Assembly (NCBI GenBank): GCA_915066865.1
Contig: CAJZEE010000029.1
Location: 1-21,194, forward strand
DNA from: an uncultured Veillonella sp.
GTDB taxonomy: Bacteria > Bacillota > Negativicutes > Veillonellales > Veillonellaceae
Length of the DNA stretch: 21,194 bases
Direction: 5' to 3'
Shown here in pieces: positions 14,322 through 21,194 of the stretch. Made by a program: the position numbers and the translations under genes. The notes beneath the pieces are model-generated. The model ran no database searches. It was given only the letters and a program-made list of their open reading frames with translations, and had not been told where the DNA came from. Numbering within the stretch: the stretch's first letter is position 1; each line of letters starts with the position of its first letter.

Positions 14322-15647
14322 ATGAATACCAAACAATATGACATTATCGTCTTAGGTTTCGGCAAGGCTGGTAAAACCTTAGCCGCAAAATTTGGCTCTA
14401 TGGGCAAATCCGTAGCCATGATTGAAGAAAATCCTCTAATGTACGGTGGTACATGTATTAATATCGCATGTATCCCTACTAAGACTATGATCATTGCCGC
14501 ATCAAAAGGCTTATCATACGATCAAGTATTAAATCAACGTGAGGTTGTTACATCTCGCTTACGCAATAAAAACTTCGGTATGTTAGATACAAATGAACAT
14601 GTCGATGTCTATACTGGGCATGGTGCATTTATTAGCAATAAAGAAATCGCTGTTACCGCTGGCAAGGATAAGATTATATTATCTGCTGACACTATCGTTA
14701 TAAACACTGGTGCTGTAGCGATTAAACCTAATATTTCTGGCATTGATACAGCTACAGGTTTCTATAATAGTACAGAAATTCAACAATTACCTACTCAACC
14801 TAGTACATTAGGAGTTATCGGCGCTGGTCCTATCGGTCTTGAATTTGCAAGTCTATATGCAAAACTTGGTGCTAAGGTAACCGTATTCAACATCGAATCA
14901 AGCATCTTAAAACGTGAAGAACCTATCGTTCAAGAGCTAGCTACTGAGTACTTAACTGAACAAGGCATTACCATTCTTAATAATGTAACATTAGACTCTG
15001 TATCCAATGATGACAACAAACCAGTTATCAAAGCTAATAATCAAAACTATACATTTGATGCTGTTCTATACGCTACAGGGCGCAAAGCCAATACAGCTAA
15101 TATCGGTTTAGAACATACGGACATCGTTACTAACGAACGCGGTGCCATTGTAGTTAATGATACTTGTGAAAGCTCCGTTCCTGGTGTATACGCAGTCGGT
15201 GATGTAAACGGTGGACCTCAATTCACATATGTATCTCTTGATGACTTCCGTATCGTATTTGGCGCACTTACAGGTAACAGCCAGTATACCTTAAAAGATC
15301 GTAAAAATATTCCTTATACTACCTTCCTAACACCTCCACTTTCTCGTGTAGGTCTTACAGAAGAAGATGCAATCAACCAAGGATATACGATTAAAACCAA
15401 GGAAATGCTCGTAGCTACCATGCCAAGAGCCCACGTAAACGACTATTTAAAAGGTGCTTTTAAAATCGTTGTAGATGCAGAAAACGATTTAATCCTCGGT
15501 GCTACACTCTACTCCCAAGGCGCAGAAGAATTGATTAACTTAATTAAAATGGCTATGGATAATAACATTCCATATACATATTTCAAAAATCAAATCTTCA
15601 CACATCCTACAATGGCAGAAAACCTAAATGACTTGTGTAATTTCTAA
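14322..15647 (+). CDS. rclA: RclA-type flavoprotein disulfide reductase (hypothiocyanous acid / reactive chlorine resistance)
   Basis: This 441-residue protein, the same length as E. coli RclA, is of the pyridine nucleotide-disulfide oxidoreductase family. FAD-binding GFGKAG is at 12-17, the redox pair YGGTCINIACIPTK has C45 and C50, NAD(P)-binding GAGPIG is at 167-172, a second FAD motif is YAVGDVNGG, and the dimerisation domain ends IFTHPTMAENLNDL with catalytic-type H428. LRNKNF, QFTYVSLDDFRIV and FLTPPLSRVG match RclA rather than lipoamide dehydrogenase or MerA; there is no C-terminal MerA Cys pair. RclA-family enzymes reduce hypothiocyanous acid and protect against neutrophil and oral-peroxidase oxidants. 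Monocistronic, with its own promoter and terminator; no rclR-like AraC gene is adjacent. Confidence 0.88.
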   Translation: MNTKQYDIIVLGFGKAGKTLAAKFGSMGKSVAMIEENPLMYGGTCINIACIPTKTMIIAASKGLSYDQVLNQREVVTSRLRNKNFGMLDTNEHVDVYTGHGAFISNKEIAVTAGKDKIILSADTIVINTGAVAIKPNISGIDTATGFYNSTEIQQLPTQPSTLGVIGAGPIGLEFASLYAKLGAKVTVFNIESSILKREEPIVQELATEYLTEQGITILNNVTLDSVSNDDNKPVIKANNQNYTFDAVLYATGRKANTANIGLEHTDIVTNERGAIVVNDTCESSVPGVYAVGDVNGGPQFTYVSLDDFRIVFGALTGNSQYTLKDRKNIPYTTFLTPPLSRVGLTEEDAINQGYTIKTKEMLVATMPRAHVNDYLKGAFKIVVDAENDLILGATLYSQGAEELINLIKMAMDNNIPYTYFKNQIFTHPTMAENLNDLCNF

Positions 15648-15695
15648 TAGCTTAATAGCTAATACAAACACTAGTCTAAATTAATAACCTAACAC

Positions 15696-15739
15696 AAAAG
15701 CCTTTAGACGCTAAACTAATTTAGCATCTAAAGGCTTTT
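15696..15739. terminator. Terminator between rclA and the ECF gene, likely bidirectional
   Basis: Two 20-base arms, aaaagcctttagacgctaaa at 15696-15715 and its near-complement at 15720-15739, are separated by ctaa. They form a stem with a single mismatch (a G-U pair on the minus-strand transcript) and flanking A/T runs on both sides. It serves rclA and could also stop minus-strand transcription from the ECF gene. Confidence 0.88.
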
Positions 15740-15842
15740 GTATGTATTGAAAAGGCAGTAATATATAAGTGTATTAGGTCATTATAAATATATTAGATTA
15801 TTATGGATATTTTACCATTATCTGCTTAAAACATTATATAAA

Positions 15843-16370
15843 TTAATTTTTAGTAAACAATCTGCGTACTATCGTTTGTAATTTAGGTGTTAATATAATT
15901 GCTACTACAATGCCTGCGGCACTTGTAATCAAGGAGTATTGAATTTTGCTAGCCGCAACGACCGCACTTTCAAGAACAAACCACCACGCAAGGAAATAGC
16001 CTAACGCTGTCCAAATAGCACCAATAATAAGGGCTACTAAAATACGACCAAAGGATGCCGTTGGTTTTGTAATAGAGGGTGGCAAATAGCCTGCAGTCAT
16101 ACCACCTACGATAAGTCCTGCAATGCCTTTAATAAAGAAAGAGAATACGATATACTGCGTATGACCACCAAAGAGATCAAATAGTGCAGATCCAATTGCC
16201 GCACCTAAGCCGCCATATAATCCACCAAAGAGGATAGATGTTGTAAAGAGTGCAGCAGATCCTAAATGAACCATAGCGCCACCTGGTATTTCAATGCGAA
16301 TTGTAGTAGCCACTGCACATAACGCGGCAATAAAACCAATATAGACAATGTCTCGAGTACTTAATTTCAT
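15843..16370 (-). CDS. ECF transporter substrate-binding (S) component
   Basis: This 175-residue integral membrane protein has about six predicted helices. The N-terminus MKLSTRDIVYIGFIAALCAV is followed by RIEIPGGAMVHLGSAALFT, FGGLYGGLGAAIGSALFDLFGG and FFIKGIAGLIVGG, a pattern typical of ECF S components. These capture a vitamin or other micronutrient and share an energising EcfA-EcfA'-EcfT module, not encoded here. The ligand cannot be told from sequence. A longer frame begins with GTG at 16400; I chose the ATG at 16368-16370, with AGAGG nine bases upstream. An ATG two codons earlier is also possible. Probably monocistronic. Confidence 0.82.
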   Translation of the reverse strand: MKLSTRDIVYIGFIAALCAVATTIRIEIPGGAMVHLGSAALFTTSILFGGLYGGLGAAIGSALFDLFGGHTQYIVFSFFIKGIAGLIVGGMTAGYLPPSITKPTASFGRILVALIIGAIWTALGYFLAWWFVLESAVVAASKIQYSLITSAAGIVVAIILTPKLQTIVRRLFTKN

Positions 16371-16407
16371 AATCATGAACCTCTCTTTTAAATCAATCAC
16401 TATATTC

Positions 16408-16416
16408 AGTATAACA
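16408..16416 (-). promoter_or_regulatory. Extended -10 promoter of the ECF S-component gene
   Basis: On the minus strand TGT-TATACT forms an extended -10, with only a T-rich -35 area. It predicts a short leader of about 30 bases, leaving no room for a riboswitch. Confidence 0.5.
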
Positions 16417-16520
16417 AATCATAAGCCGTCTAAAAACACCATTATCGTAGGAATTAAATATCCATTTCACGTCTCAATACAAGATATAAATATATACTTA
16501 ACTATATGTCTGTAGATATA

Positions 16521-16554
16521 ATAAAGCACCTATACCTCTGTATAGGTGCTTTAT
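16521..16554 (-). terminator. Terminator after copA
   Basis: A perfect 14-bp stem, ATAAAGCACCTATA paired with TATAGGTGCTTTAT, encloses a 6-base loop, 24 bases after the copA stop on the minus strand. The following TTATTATAT-like tail is U-rich but not a clean U-run. Confidence 0.85.
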
Positions 16555-16577
16555 AGTATTCAATTATATGTATAATC

Positions 16578-18752
16578 TTAAATTTTAGCTCGTTTCAAAC
16601 GAAGTGAATTACTTACAACTGTAACAGAGCTAAATGCCATCGCCGTGCCAGCAATCATAGGGTTTAACGCACCGATAGCGGCCAAAGGAATGCCAATACA
16701 GTTAAAGATCAATGCCCAGAATAGGTTTTGCTTAATGTTTGTCATTGTTTTACGACTGAGTCGTACAGCTTGTACCAGTGTATGCAAATCATTACGTACG
16801 AGGACGATATCGGCTGCTTCTACCGCAATATCTGTACCACTGCCAATAGCAAAGCCAATATCTGCCGTAACAAGAGCAGGAGCATCATTGATACCGTCAC
16901 CAACCATCCCCACTACAAGACCTTTATCTTGCAATTCTTTTACCTTGCTAGCCTTGTCTTGAGGCAATACTTCAGCTATAACATGAGAGATACCCGCTTG
17001 TTTAGCAATATATTGAGCAGTTCGACGATTATCACCAGTAAGCATCCATACATCAATACCTTGAGCATGTAACTCTTTTACAACCTCAATAGTTTCTGGA
17101 CGTAATTCGTCTTCTACAGCCCACAAAGCACTAACAACTCCATCTACAGCTAGAACAGATACAGAAGCACCTTGTTCTTCAAATTGTAAAATATCTTCTT
17201 GAACCGCAGTTAAATCATAACCTAGTTCATTCATCCAACGACTGTGCCCAAGTTGTACGGATACGCCTTGGTATGCACCTTGTAACCCTTTACCTGGTAC
17301 ATCAGCAAAACTTTCAAGTTCAACAGCTTTACCTTTATAGCCATGATCTTCACCATAGTAAACCATGGCCTTTGCAATCGGATGAGATGTACCACTTTCA
17401 AGGGCCATCATAATAGACATATTAGTACTTTCATCACCATTATAATTTTTAAAAGCCGTCACATCCAATACACCCTGTGTAAGGGTACCGGTTTTATCCA
17501 TAACAATGGCATCGAGTTTACCAGCCTTTTCAAGATATTCTGCACTCTTGATGAGCACACCGTGTTCCGCACCAAGGCCAGACCCAACCATGATAGATGT
17601 TGGTGTAGCAAGGCCAAGCGCACAAGGACATGCGATAACAAGAACTGCTGTTGCATTGATGAGCGCTACATTAATAGAATCTCCCATAATGAAGTACCAT
17701 ACGAGGCCTGTCAAAACAGCAAGGCCAATAACGGTCGGTACGAAATATTGAGCCACGATATCTGCAATACGTTGAATACTAGCCTTGGAGGTTTGTGCCT
17801 CTTCTACAACCTTGATGATTTGAGACAACATCGTATCGGAACCAATACGCTTTGCTTCCATGGTAAAAGCACCACTTAGGTTTATAGTAGCACCAATAAC
17901 TTCAGAACCAACTTGTTTTTCCACCGGTAAGCTTTCACCAGTCAGCATAGCCTCATCTACTGTGGAATATCCCTCAGTAATCGTGCCATCAACAGGGATC
18001 TTTTCGCCTGCACGAACTTGTAAAATATCACCAGTTACCACCTTAGATGTAGGGATATCAATAAATTCTCCATCACGCAACACATGAGCTGTTGCGGGTT
18101 GTAAGGCAATCAATTTTTGAAGTGCTTCAGAGGTACGCCCCTTCGCAATTTCTTCTAATAGCTTACCAAGAAGGATAAATGTAATGAGCCACGCAGAGGT
18201 TTCAAAATATATTCCATGAGGGCCTAATTCAGGGTGAAATTGCCAGTTATAAATACTGAATAGATAGGCTACCGTCGTGCCCATTACTACGAGCACATCC
18301 ATCGTAAGTGCTCCATTTTTCACTGCACTCCAGGCACTCTTATAGAACATGAGACCAGGACCGAACTGAGCAATAGTAGCAAGAACAAACTCTACCCATA
18401 CAGGCAATGCCTGAATACCAAATCGATGTAAGGTCATATTAATCATCATCGGTACGGCCATACAAGCGGCAATAATAAGGCGTGTAATATGAGGCTTTAA
18501 GTTAACCTTTTCTATTTCTTGCTTTGTTTCGTCTGCTTCGGCAGCACCAAAGCCGATATTCGTAATGGCATCGATAATCTGTTGTGAGTCTACAGTAGCC
18601 CCGTCTTTATATTCAACGCTCCCCTTTCGAGTTAAGAGGTTAACCTTAACAGATTCTACGCCATCAACTTTAGAAACAACATTTTCAACACGTTTTACAC
18701 AGGCTGCACAGTGCATACCTGTAATATCAAATTCTTGTTTTTTTACACTCAT
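16578..18752 (-). CDS. copA: Copper-exporting P1B-1-type ATPase CopA
   Basis: This 724-residue protein has one N-terminal heavy-metal-associated domain with GMHCAAC (C15, C18), eight predicted membrane helices, and TGES (271-274). The ion-binding CPC is at 375-377, with DKTGT (D419 phosphorylated), the P1B-specific HP at 457-458 and GDGINDAPAL. The last helix has the Cu+-type M705 and S708-S709 in AMAFSSVTVVSNSLRL. These point to Cu+ (or Ag+) export. In helix 7 the usual Tyr-Asn is Phe683-Asn684. The ATG at 18750-18752 was chosen over a GTG two codons upstream because AAAGG is 9 bases away. No copZ or csoR/copY gene is adjacent; regulation must come from elsewhere. Confidence 0.95.
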   Translation of the reverse strand: MSVKKQEFDITGMHCAACVKRVENVVSKVDGVESVKVNLLTRKGSVEYKDGATVDSQQIIDAITNIGFGAAEADETKQEIEKVNLKPHITRLIIAACMAVPMMINMTLHRFGIQALPVWVEFVLATIAQFGPGLMFYKSAWSAVKNGALTMDVLVVMGTTVAYLFSIYNWQFHPELGPHGIYFETSAWLITFILLGKLLEEIAKGRTSEALQKLIALQPATAHVLRDGEFIDIPTSKVVTGDILQVRAGEKIPVDGTITEGYSTVDEAMLTGESLPVEKQVGSEVIGATINLSGAFTMEAKRIGSDTMLSQIIKVVEEAQTSKASIQRIADIVAQYFVPTVIGLAVLTGLVWYFIMGDSINVALINATAVLVIACPCALGLATPTSIMVGSGLGAEHGVLIKSAEYLEKAGKLDAIVMDKTGTLTQGVLDVTAFKNYNGDESTNMSIMMALESGTSHPIAKAMVYYGEDHGYKGKAVELESFADVPGKGLQGAYQGVSVQLGHSRWMNELGYDLTAVQEDILQFEEQGASVSVLAVDGVVSALWAVEDELRPETIEVVKELHAQGIDVWMLTGDNRRTAQYIAKQAGISHVIAEVLPQDKASKVKELQDKGLVVGMVGDGINDAPALVTADIGFAIGSGTDIAVEAADIVLVRNDLHTLVQAVRLSRKTMTNIKQNLFWALIFNCIGIPLAAIGALNPMIAGTAMAFSSVTVVSNSLRLKRAKI

Positions 18753-18966
18753 ATTCACAGGCCTTTCTACTCTGTAGATATATCTTATCTTACAACTTAC
18801 TATATTATTACAAATTCGTACTATATTTTGTATTTATGTACTTAAATATATGTCTAAACATCTATCTATAAAAAGCTATATATCCTATTGTAAATAAAAT
18901 AGCCATAAACAAGTTCACTAAGAATGTTTCAATATATTTTAAAACTTCAATATATGAACATATTAC

Positions 18967-18982
18967 ATGAGTAATTACTCAT
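18967..18982. promoter_or_regulatory. Perfect 16-bp palindrome, candidate operator
   Basis: ATGAGTAATTACTCAT is perfectly self-complementary. It sits in the middle of the copA-yigZ divergent spacer, more than 170 bases from either start codon, and does not match the lactic-acid-bacterial cop box (TACAnnTGTA). It could be a dimeric repressor site, but AT-rich sequence produces palindromes by chance. Confidence 0.3.
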
Positions 18983-19104
18983 ATATCTACATTTAATAAT
19001 AACATAAATTCTCATTACGTCAATATCCTACTAAATATAGAGGCTATTTCTTTTTTATAAGGGAATTAACCGCTTTTACCTATACATAGCCTTCATAAAT
19101 AGAT

Positions 19105-19110
19105 TATAAT
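19105..19110 (+). promoter_or_regulatory. -10 element of yigZ
   Basis: TATAAT lies 49 bases before the yigZ ATG, followed by a strong AAAGGAGGTGA ribosome site. No good -35 is present at 16-18 bases. Confidence 0.4.
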
Positions 19111-19159
19111 AAAGTGATGATGAATAAACATAAACTTTGATTCCAAAGGAGGTGAATAT

Positions 19160-19813
19160 ATGTCTGAATCAGTAAGCCCTACAGTGGAATTTACTTCGGT
19201 AGCAAAGGAATTTCGCCATGAATATGTTGTTGAAAAATCACGGTTTATAACAACAGTATATCCTTGCAAGACTGAAGAGGAAGCCCAAACCTTTATAAGC
19301 CGCATCAATAAAGAATTCTGGGATGCGCGCCATAACTGCACAGCCTATGCATTAGGCCCACAGCAAGAACAACAACGATCTTCCGATAATGGAGAACCAT
19401 CAGGCACAGCAGGTAAACCAATGCTAGAAGTACTCAAAAAGACTGGTATTACCAATGTGTCCGTCGTCGTAACACGTTATTTTGGAGGCATTAAATTGGG
19501 CGCTGGTGGCTTGATTCGGGCCTATTCACACTCCGTTGCGGAAACCTTACGTCTTGCGCCTAAAGAACTACATACAACACGAACTCGGCTACAAGCAAAG
19601 ATTGACTATTCACTGTATGGAGCAGTAGAAAGATATGTACAGGATGAAAAATTACACTATGAAGCAAGCTTTGGTGAATATGTAGACATAACAATCCTAA
19701 TACCACCTACGGATGTAGAGCGCATACAAAAAGAGCTCCAAGACATAAGTCATGGAGCTGCTACTTGTAATGTATTAGATTCTATTGAGGTGGTACTACC
19801 ACTAGATAAATAA
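19160..19813 (+). CDS. YigZ/YvyE family protein (IMPACT, UPF0029)
   Basis: This 217-residue protein has an N-terminal UPF0029/IMPACT domain (~15-130). It carries the signature DARHNCTAYALG, SSDNGEPSGTAGKPML and VVVTRYFGGIKLGAGGLIRAYS. A C-terminal ferredoxin-like domain (~140-205) matches the DUF1949 type. The eukaryotic relative IMPACT/Yih1 modulates Gcn2; the bacterial function is not settled. AAAGGAGGTGA lies 5-7 bases before the ATG. Monocistronic by context. Confidence 0.92.
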   Translation: MSESVSPTVEFTSVAKEFRHEYVVEKSRFITTVYPCKTEEEAQTFISRINKEFWDARHNCTAYALGPQQEQQRSSDNGEPSGTAGKPMLEVLKKTGITNVSVVVTRYFGGIKLGAGGLIRAYSHSVAETLRLAPKELHTTRTRLQAKIDYSLYGAVERYVQDEKLHYEASFGEYVDITILIPPTDVERIQKELQDISHGAATCNVLDSIEVVLPLDK

Positions 19814-19836
19814 TCTAGTTAGTAGGTTCCAAACTT

Positions 19837-20022
19837 TTAATTGCCGTTATTAACTAAACCGGCTATACCTTGACCGAGTTCACGACGTTTTTCCTTAGTC
19901 ATAGGATAAGGCCATACTCGTTCTAATTGTTTTTTCCGGCTAATTTTATTACGAGCCGTCATTAATCTACGTGCTTCCCAATTACGAATTGCTTGACCTA
20001 AGGTTCTTTTTACCACGCCCAT
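19837..20022 (-). CDS. Small basic protein of unknown function, 61 residues
   Basis: I do not recognise this protein. It is rich in Arg and Lys, with aromatic residues in RNWEARRLM and ERVWPYPMTKEKRRELG, probably a short helical nucleic-acid- or ribosome-associated protein, but that is a guess. Support for it being real: an ATG with AGTAGGT upstream, an extended -10 promoter (TGATATAAT, 20051-20059) about 30 bases before the start, no overlapping gene on either strand, and non-repetitive composition. It lies convergent to yigZ (23-base gap) and divergent from the LysR gene. Confidence 0.55.
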   Translation of the reverse strand: MGVVKRTLGQAIRNWEARRLMTARNKISRKKQLERVWPYPMTKEKRRELGQGIAGLVNNGN

Positions 20023-20050
20023 AGTAGTACCTACTTTCTTAATTCTTGCT

Positions 20051-20059
20051 ATTATATCA
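20051..20059 (-). promoter_or_regulatory. Extended -10 promoter of the 61-residue protein gene
   Basis: On the minus strand TGA-TATAAT is a perfect extended -10 element. An 8-bp inverted repeat, atagaaag (20075-20082) and ctttctat (20103-20110), overlaps the -35 region and beyond, and could be a regulator site shared with the divergent LysR gene. Confidence 0.5.
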
Positions 20060-20218
20060 AAATTTATGATAAGTATAGAAAGATAATTTAAAACTTAATT
20101 TACTTTCTATTACCTTGTTGAATTTAGTATATATAGCATTTTATTAAATGTGAAATGACCGTTACTTAGTTCGTTATAATTTTTATTTATCATATTATGT
20201 GTATAATAGGGAGATTCT

Positions 20219-21109
20219 ATGGATACATCTTACTACCACAATTTTATTACCCTTGTTCAAACGGGCAATATGACACAGGCCGCAGAGATTCTTCATATTA
20301 CACAACCAGCGTTAAGTAAGCAGTTGAAATATTTAGAGGCTGAATTTGGGGCTCAATTAATCAACATTAAACGCGGCCAACGAGGATCAAACTTGCAATT
20401 AACAGATGCTGGTAAAATCTTCTATGAAAAAGCACAACAACTCTGCTCTATTGAAGAATCTACATATAATGCTGTACAACAATTGAATTCACGCATTGAA
20501 GGTACTTTACGCATTGCGACATCTGCATCTCGTTCAACGCCCATCGTACAGCAATATTTACCAGCTTTTTCCATGAAATATCCATCTGTCCATTTTGAAA
20601 TTTATGAAGGACTTATGACAAATGTAGTGACCCAACTCATCAACGGTAGCGCCGAATTAGGTATCGCCAATATTCAAATGGTAGATATTGATAAATTCGA
20701 TATCCTGCTTACCCAAGAAGAGCATTTATACGCTATTTTCCGCCGTGATGTATTCTGGACAGATCGTGAGCATGATACCATCACGTGGGAAGACATAAAA
20801 AAATGTCCCCTTTCCCTTTCTGGTGGCTCTGTCCGAATGATTATGCAATCTAGCTTAACAGATATGGATCAACTTAATGCGGTAGCTATCACCACCACAA
20901 AAAGCTCAGCTATTGAGTGGGCCTCTTCTGGTCGTACAGTTTCTTTAGTCCCAATGGACGCTAAGGAACTTATTAATCATCGCAAAATGGCTCGCATCAA
21001 ATTGCCAGAATTCTCGGGGGATTTTAAGAAAGCCTTTATCACACTTAAAGGACATGCACTTTCCCCGGTAGCGCAGCAATTTATTGACTTTTACAAAGCC
21101 TATGTATAA
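20219..21109 (+). CDS. LysR-family transcriptional regulator
   Basis: This 296-residue protein has the typical LysR N-terminal winged HTH (~1-60; ITLVQTGNMTQAAEILHITQPALSKQLKYLE, read in parts). A linker helix follows, then an effector domain starting GTLRIATSASRSTPIVQQYLPAF with two alpha/beta subdomains. The DNA-binding part resembles CynR/YwbI-type regulators, but the effector cannot be assigned. GGGAG lies about 6 bases before the ATG. A TATAAT ends only ~11 bases upstream of the start, so either the leader is very short or another promoter is used. The expected divergent target is only the 61-residue gene; the downstream neighbour lies outside the window. Confidence 0.9.
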   Translation: MDTSYYHNFITLVQTGNMTQAAEILHITQPALSKQLKYLEAEFGAQLINIKRGQRGSNLQLTDAGKIFYEKAQQLCSIEESTYNAVQQLNSRIEGTLRIATSASRSTPIVQQYLPAFSMKYPSVHFEIYEGLMTNVVTQLINGSAELGIANIQMVDIDKFDILLTQEEHLYAIFRRDVFWTDREHDTITWEDIKKCPLSLSGGSVRMIMQSSLTDMDQLNAVAITTTKSSAIEWASSGRTVSLVPMDAKELINHRKMARIKLPEFSGDFKKAFITLKGHALSPVAQQFIDFYKAYV

Positions 21110-21194
21110 GATTTCTATTAACCTATTTTATTAATTAATAGTGTTATAAAAATCCGTAAAAATTTAGAATATTATTATATCCCAATATATTAGC

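Larger units (their letters stand above)
18753..19159. other. 407-base divergent spacer between copA and yigZ
   Basis: Very AT-rich, with no credible gene. It holds an imperfect dyad tacaaattcgta at 18809-18820, close to the copA start and a possible operator; a direct repeat ttcaatatat at 18928-18937 and 18946-18955 (18-bp period); a perfect 16-bp palindrome at 18967-18982; and a TATAAT for yigZ at 19105-19110. No -35 of quality was found for copA. No terminator or RNA gene is evident. Confidence 0.4.

Noticed and set aside
14322..15647. Lipoamide dehydrogenase or mercuric reductase for the flavoprotein
   Set aside because: The redox-site, mid-protein and C-terminal blocks match RclA; no HMA domain or C-terminal vicinal Cys, and no dehydrogenase-complex or mer neighbours.
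16371..16520. Riboswitch upstream of the ECF S component
   Set aside because: The predicted promoter leaves only about 30 bases of leader, too short for a known vitamin riboswitch, and no conserved motif was seen.
17343..17879. Plus-strand 178-residue open frame
   Set aside because: Antisense to the CopA phosphorylation and ion-binding region; Cys/His/Asn-rich shadow sequence.

Overview
The window looks like chromosome of a low-GC Negativicutes bacterium, most likely Veillonella or a close relative. The genus is inferred from gene order and protein style, not from a search. The ylxM-ffh-rpsP-khpA-ylqD-rimM order is typical of Firmicutes. The SpoIID/LytB-domain protein, AT-rich spacers, extended -10 promoters and strong AGGAGG ribosome sites fit as well. 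No rRNA, tRNA, CRISPR array, insertion sequence or phage gene was seen.

Layout. (1) 1-3159, minus strand: ruvC-ruvA-ruvB (Holliday-junction resolution), then a SpoIID/LytB-domain envelope protein cut off by the window edge. (2) 3325-10724, minus strand: a probable nine-gene unit ending at a terminator at 3325-3354. It begins with trmD (tRNA m1G37 methyltransferase) and ends with a SPOUT RNA methyltransferase and yebC. Between them sits a six-gene, 5.2-kb cassette: DUF4178 protein B, small membrane protein B, a glutathionylspermidine-synthetase-like ATP-grasp enzyme, DUF4178 protein A, a DUF350 membrane protein and small membrane protein A. (3) 10824-14083, minus strand: ylxM-ffh-rpsP-khpA-ylqD-rimM, covering SRP targeting, ribosomal protein S16 and 30S maturation. 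It has a promoter at its head and a terminator overlapping the end of rimM. (4) 14250-15739, plus strand: an RclA-type flavin disulfide reductase, probably for oxidant resistance, with its own promoter and terminator. (5) 15843-18752, minus strand: an ECF-transporter S component and a CopA-type copper ATPase. (6) 19160-21109: a YigZ/IMPACT protein (plus), a 61-residue basic protein of unknown function (minus) and a LysR-family regulator (plus).

The most notable region is 4741-9912. It combines a predicted amide-bond-forming ATP-grasp enzyme, a DUF350 membrane protein, two paralogous DUF4178 proteins and two paralogous small membrane proteins. The small proteins carry a conserved C-terminal Gly-Phe-Gly-Ser / Gly-Ala-Arg / Ser-rich tail. 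The set recalls the enterobacterial ygiB-ygiC and yjf loci, whose chemistry is poorly understood, but here two partners are duplicated. It is coupled to trmD by an ATGA overlap, and it splits trmD from an RNA methyltransferase that often lies next to it in Firmicutes. I infer an envelope-associated modification system in which the ATP-grasp enzyme joins an amine or peptide to a carboxyl group. The substrate is unknown.
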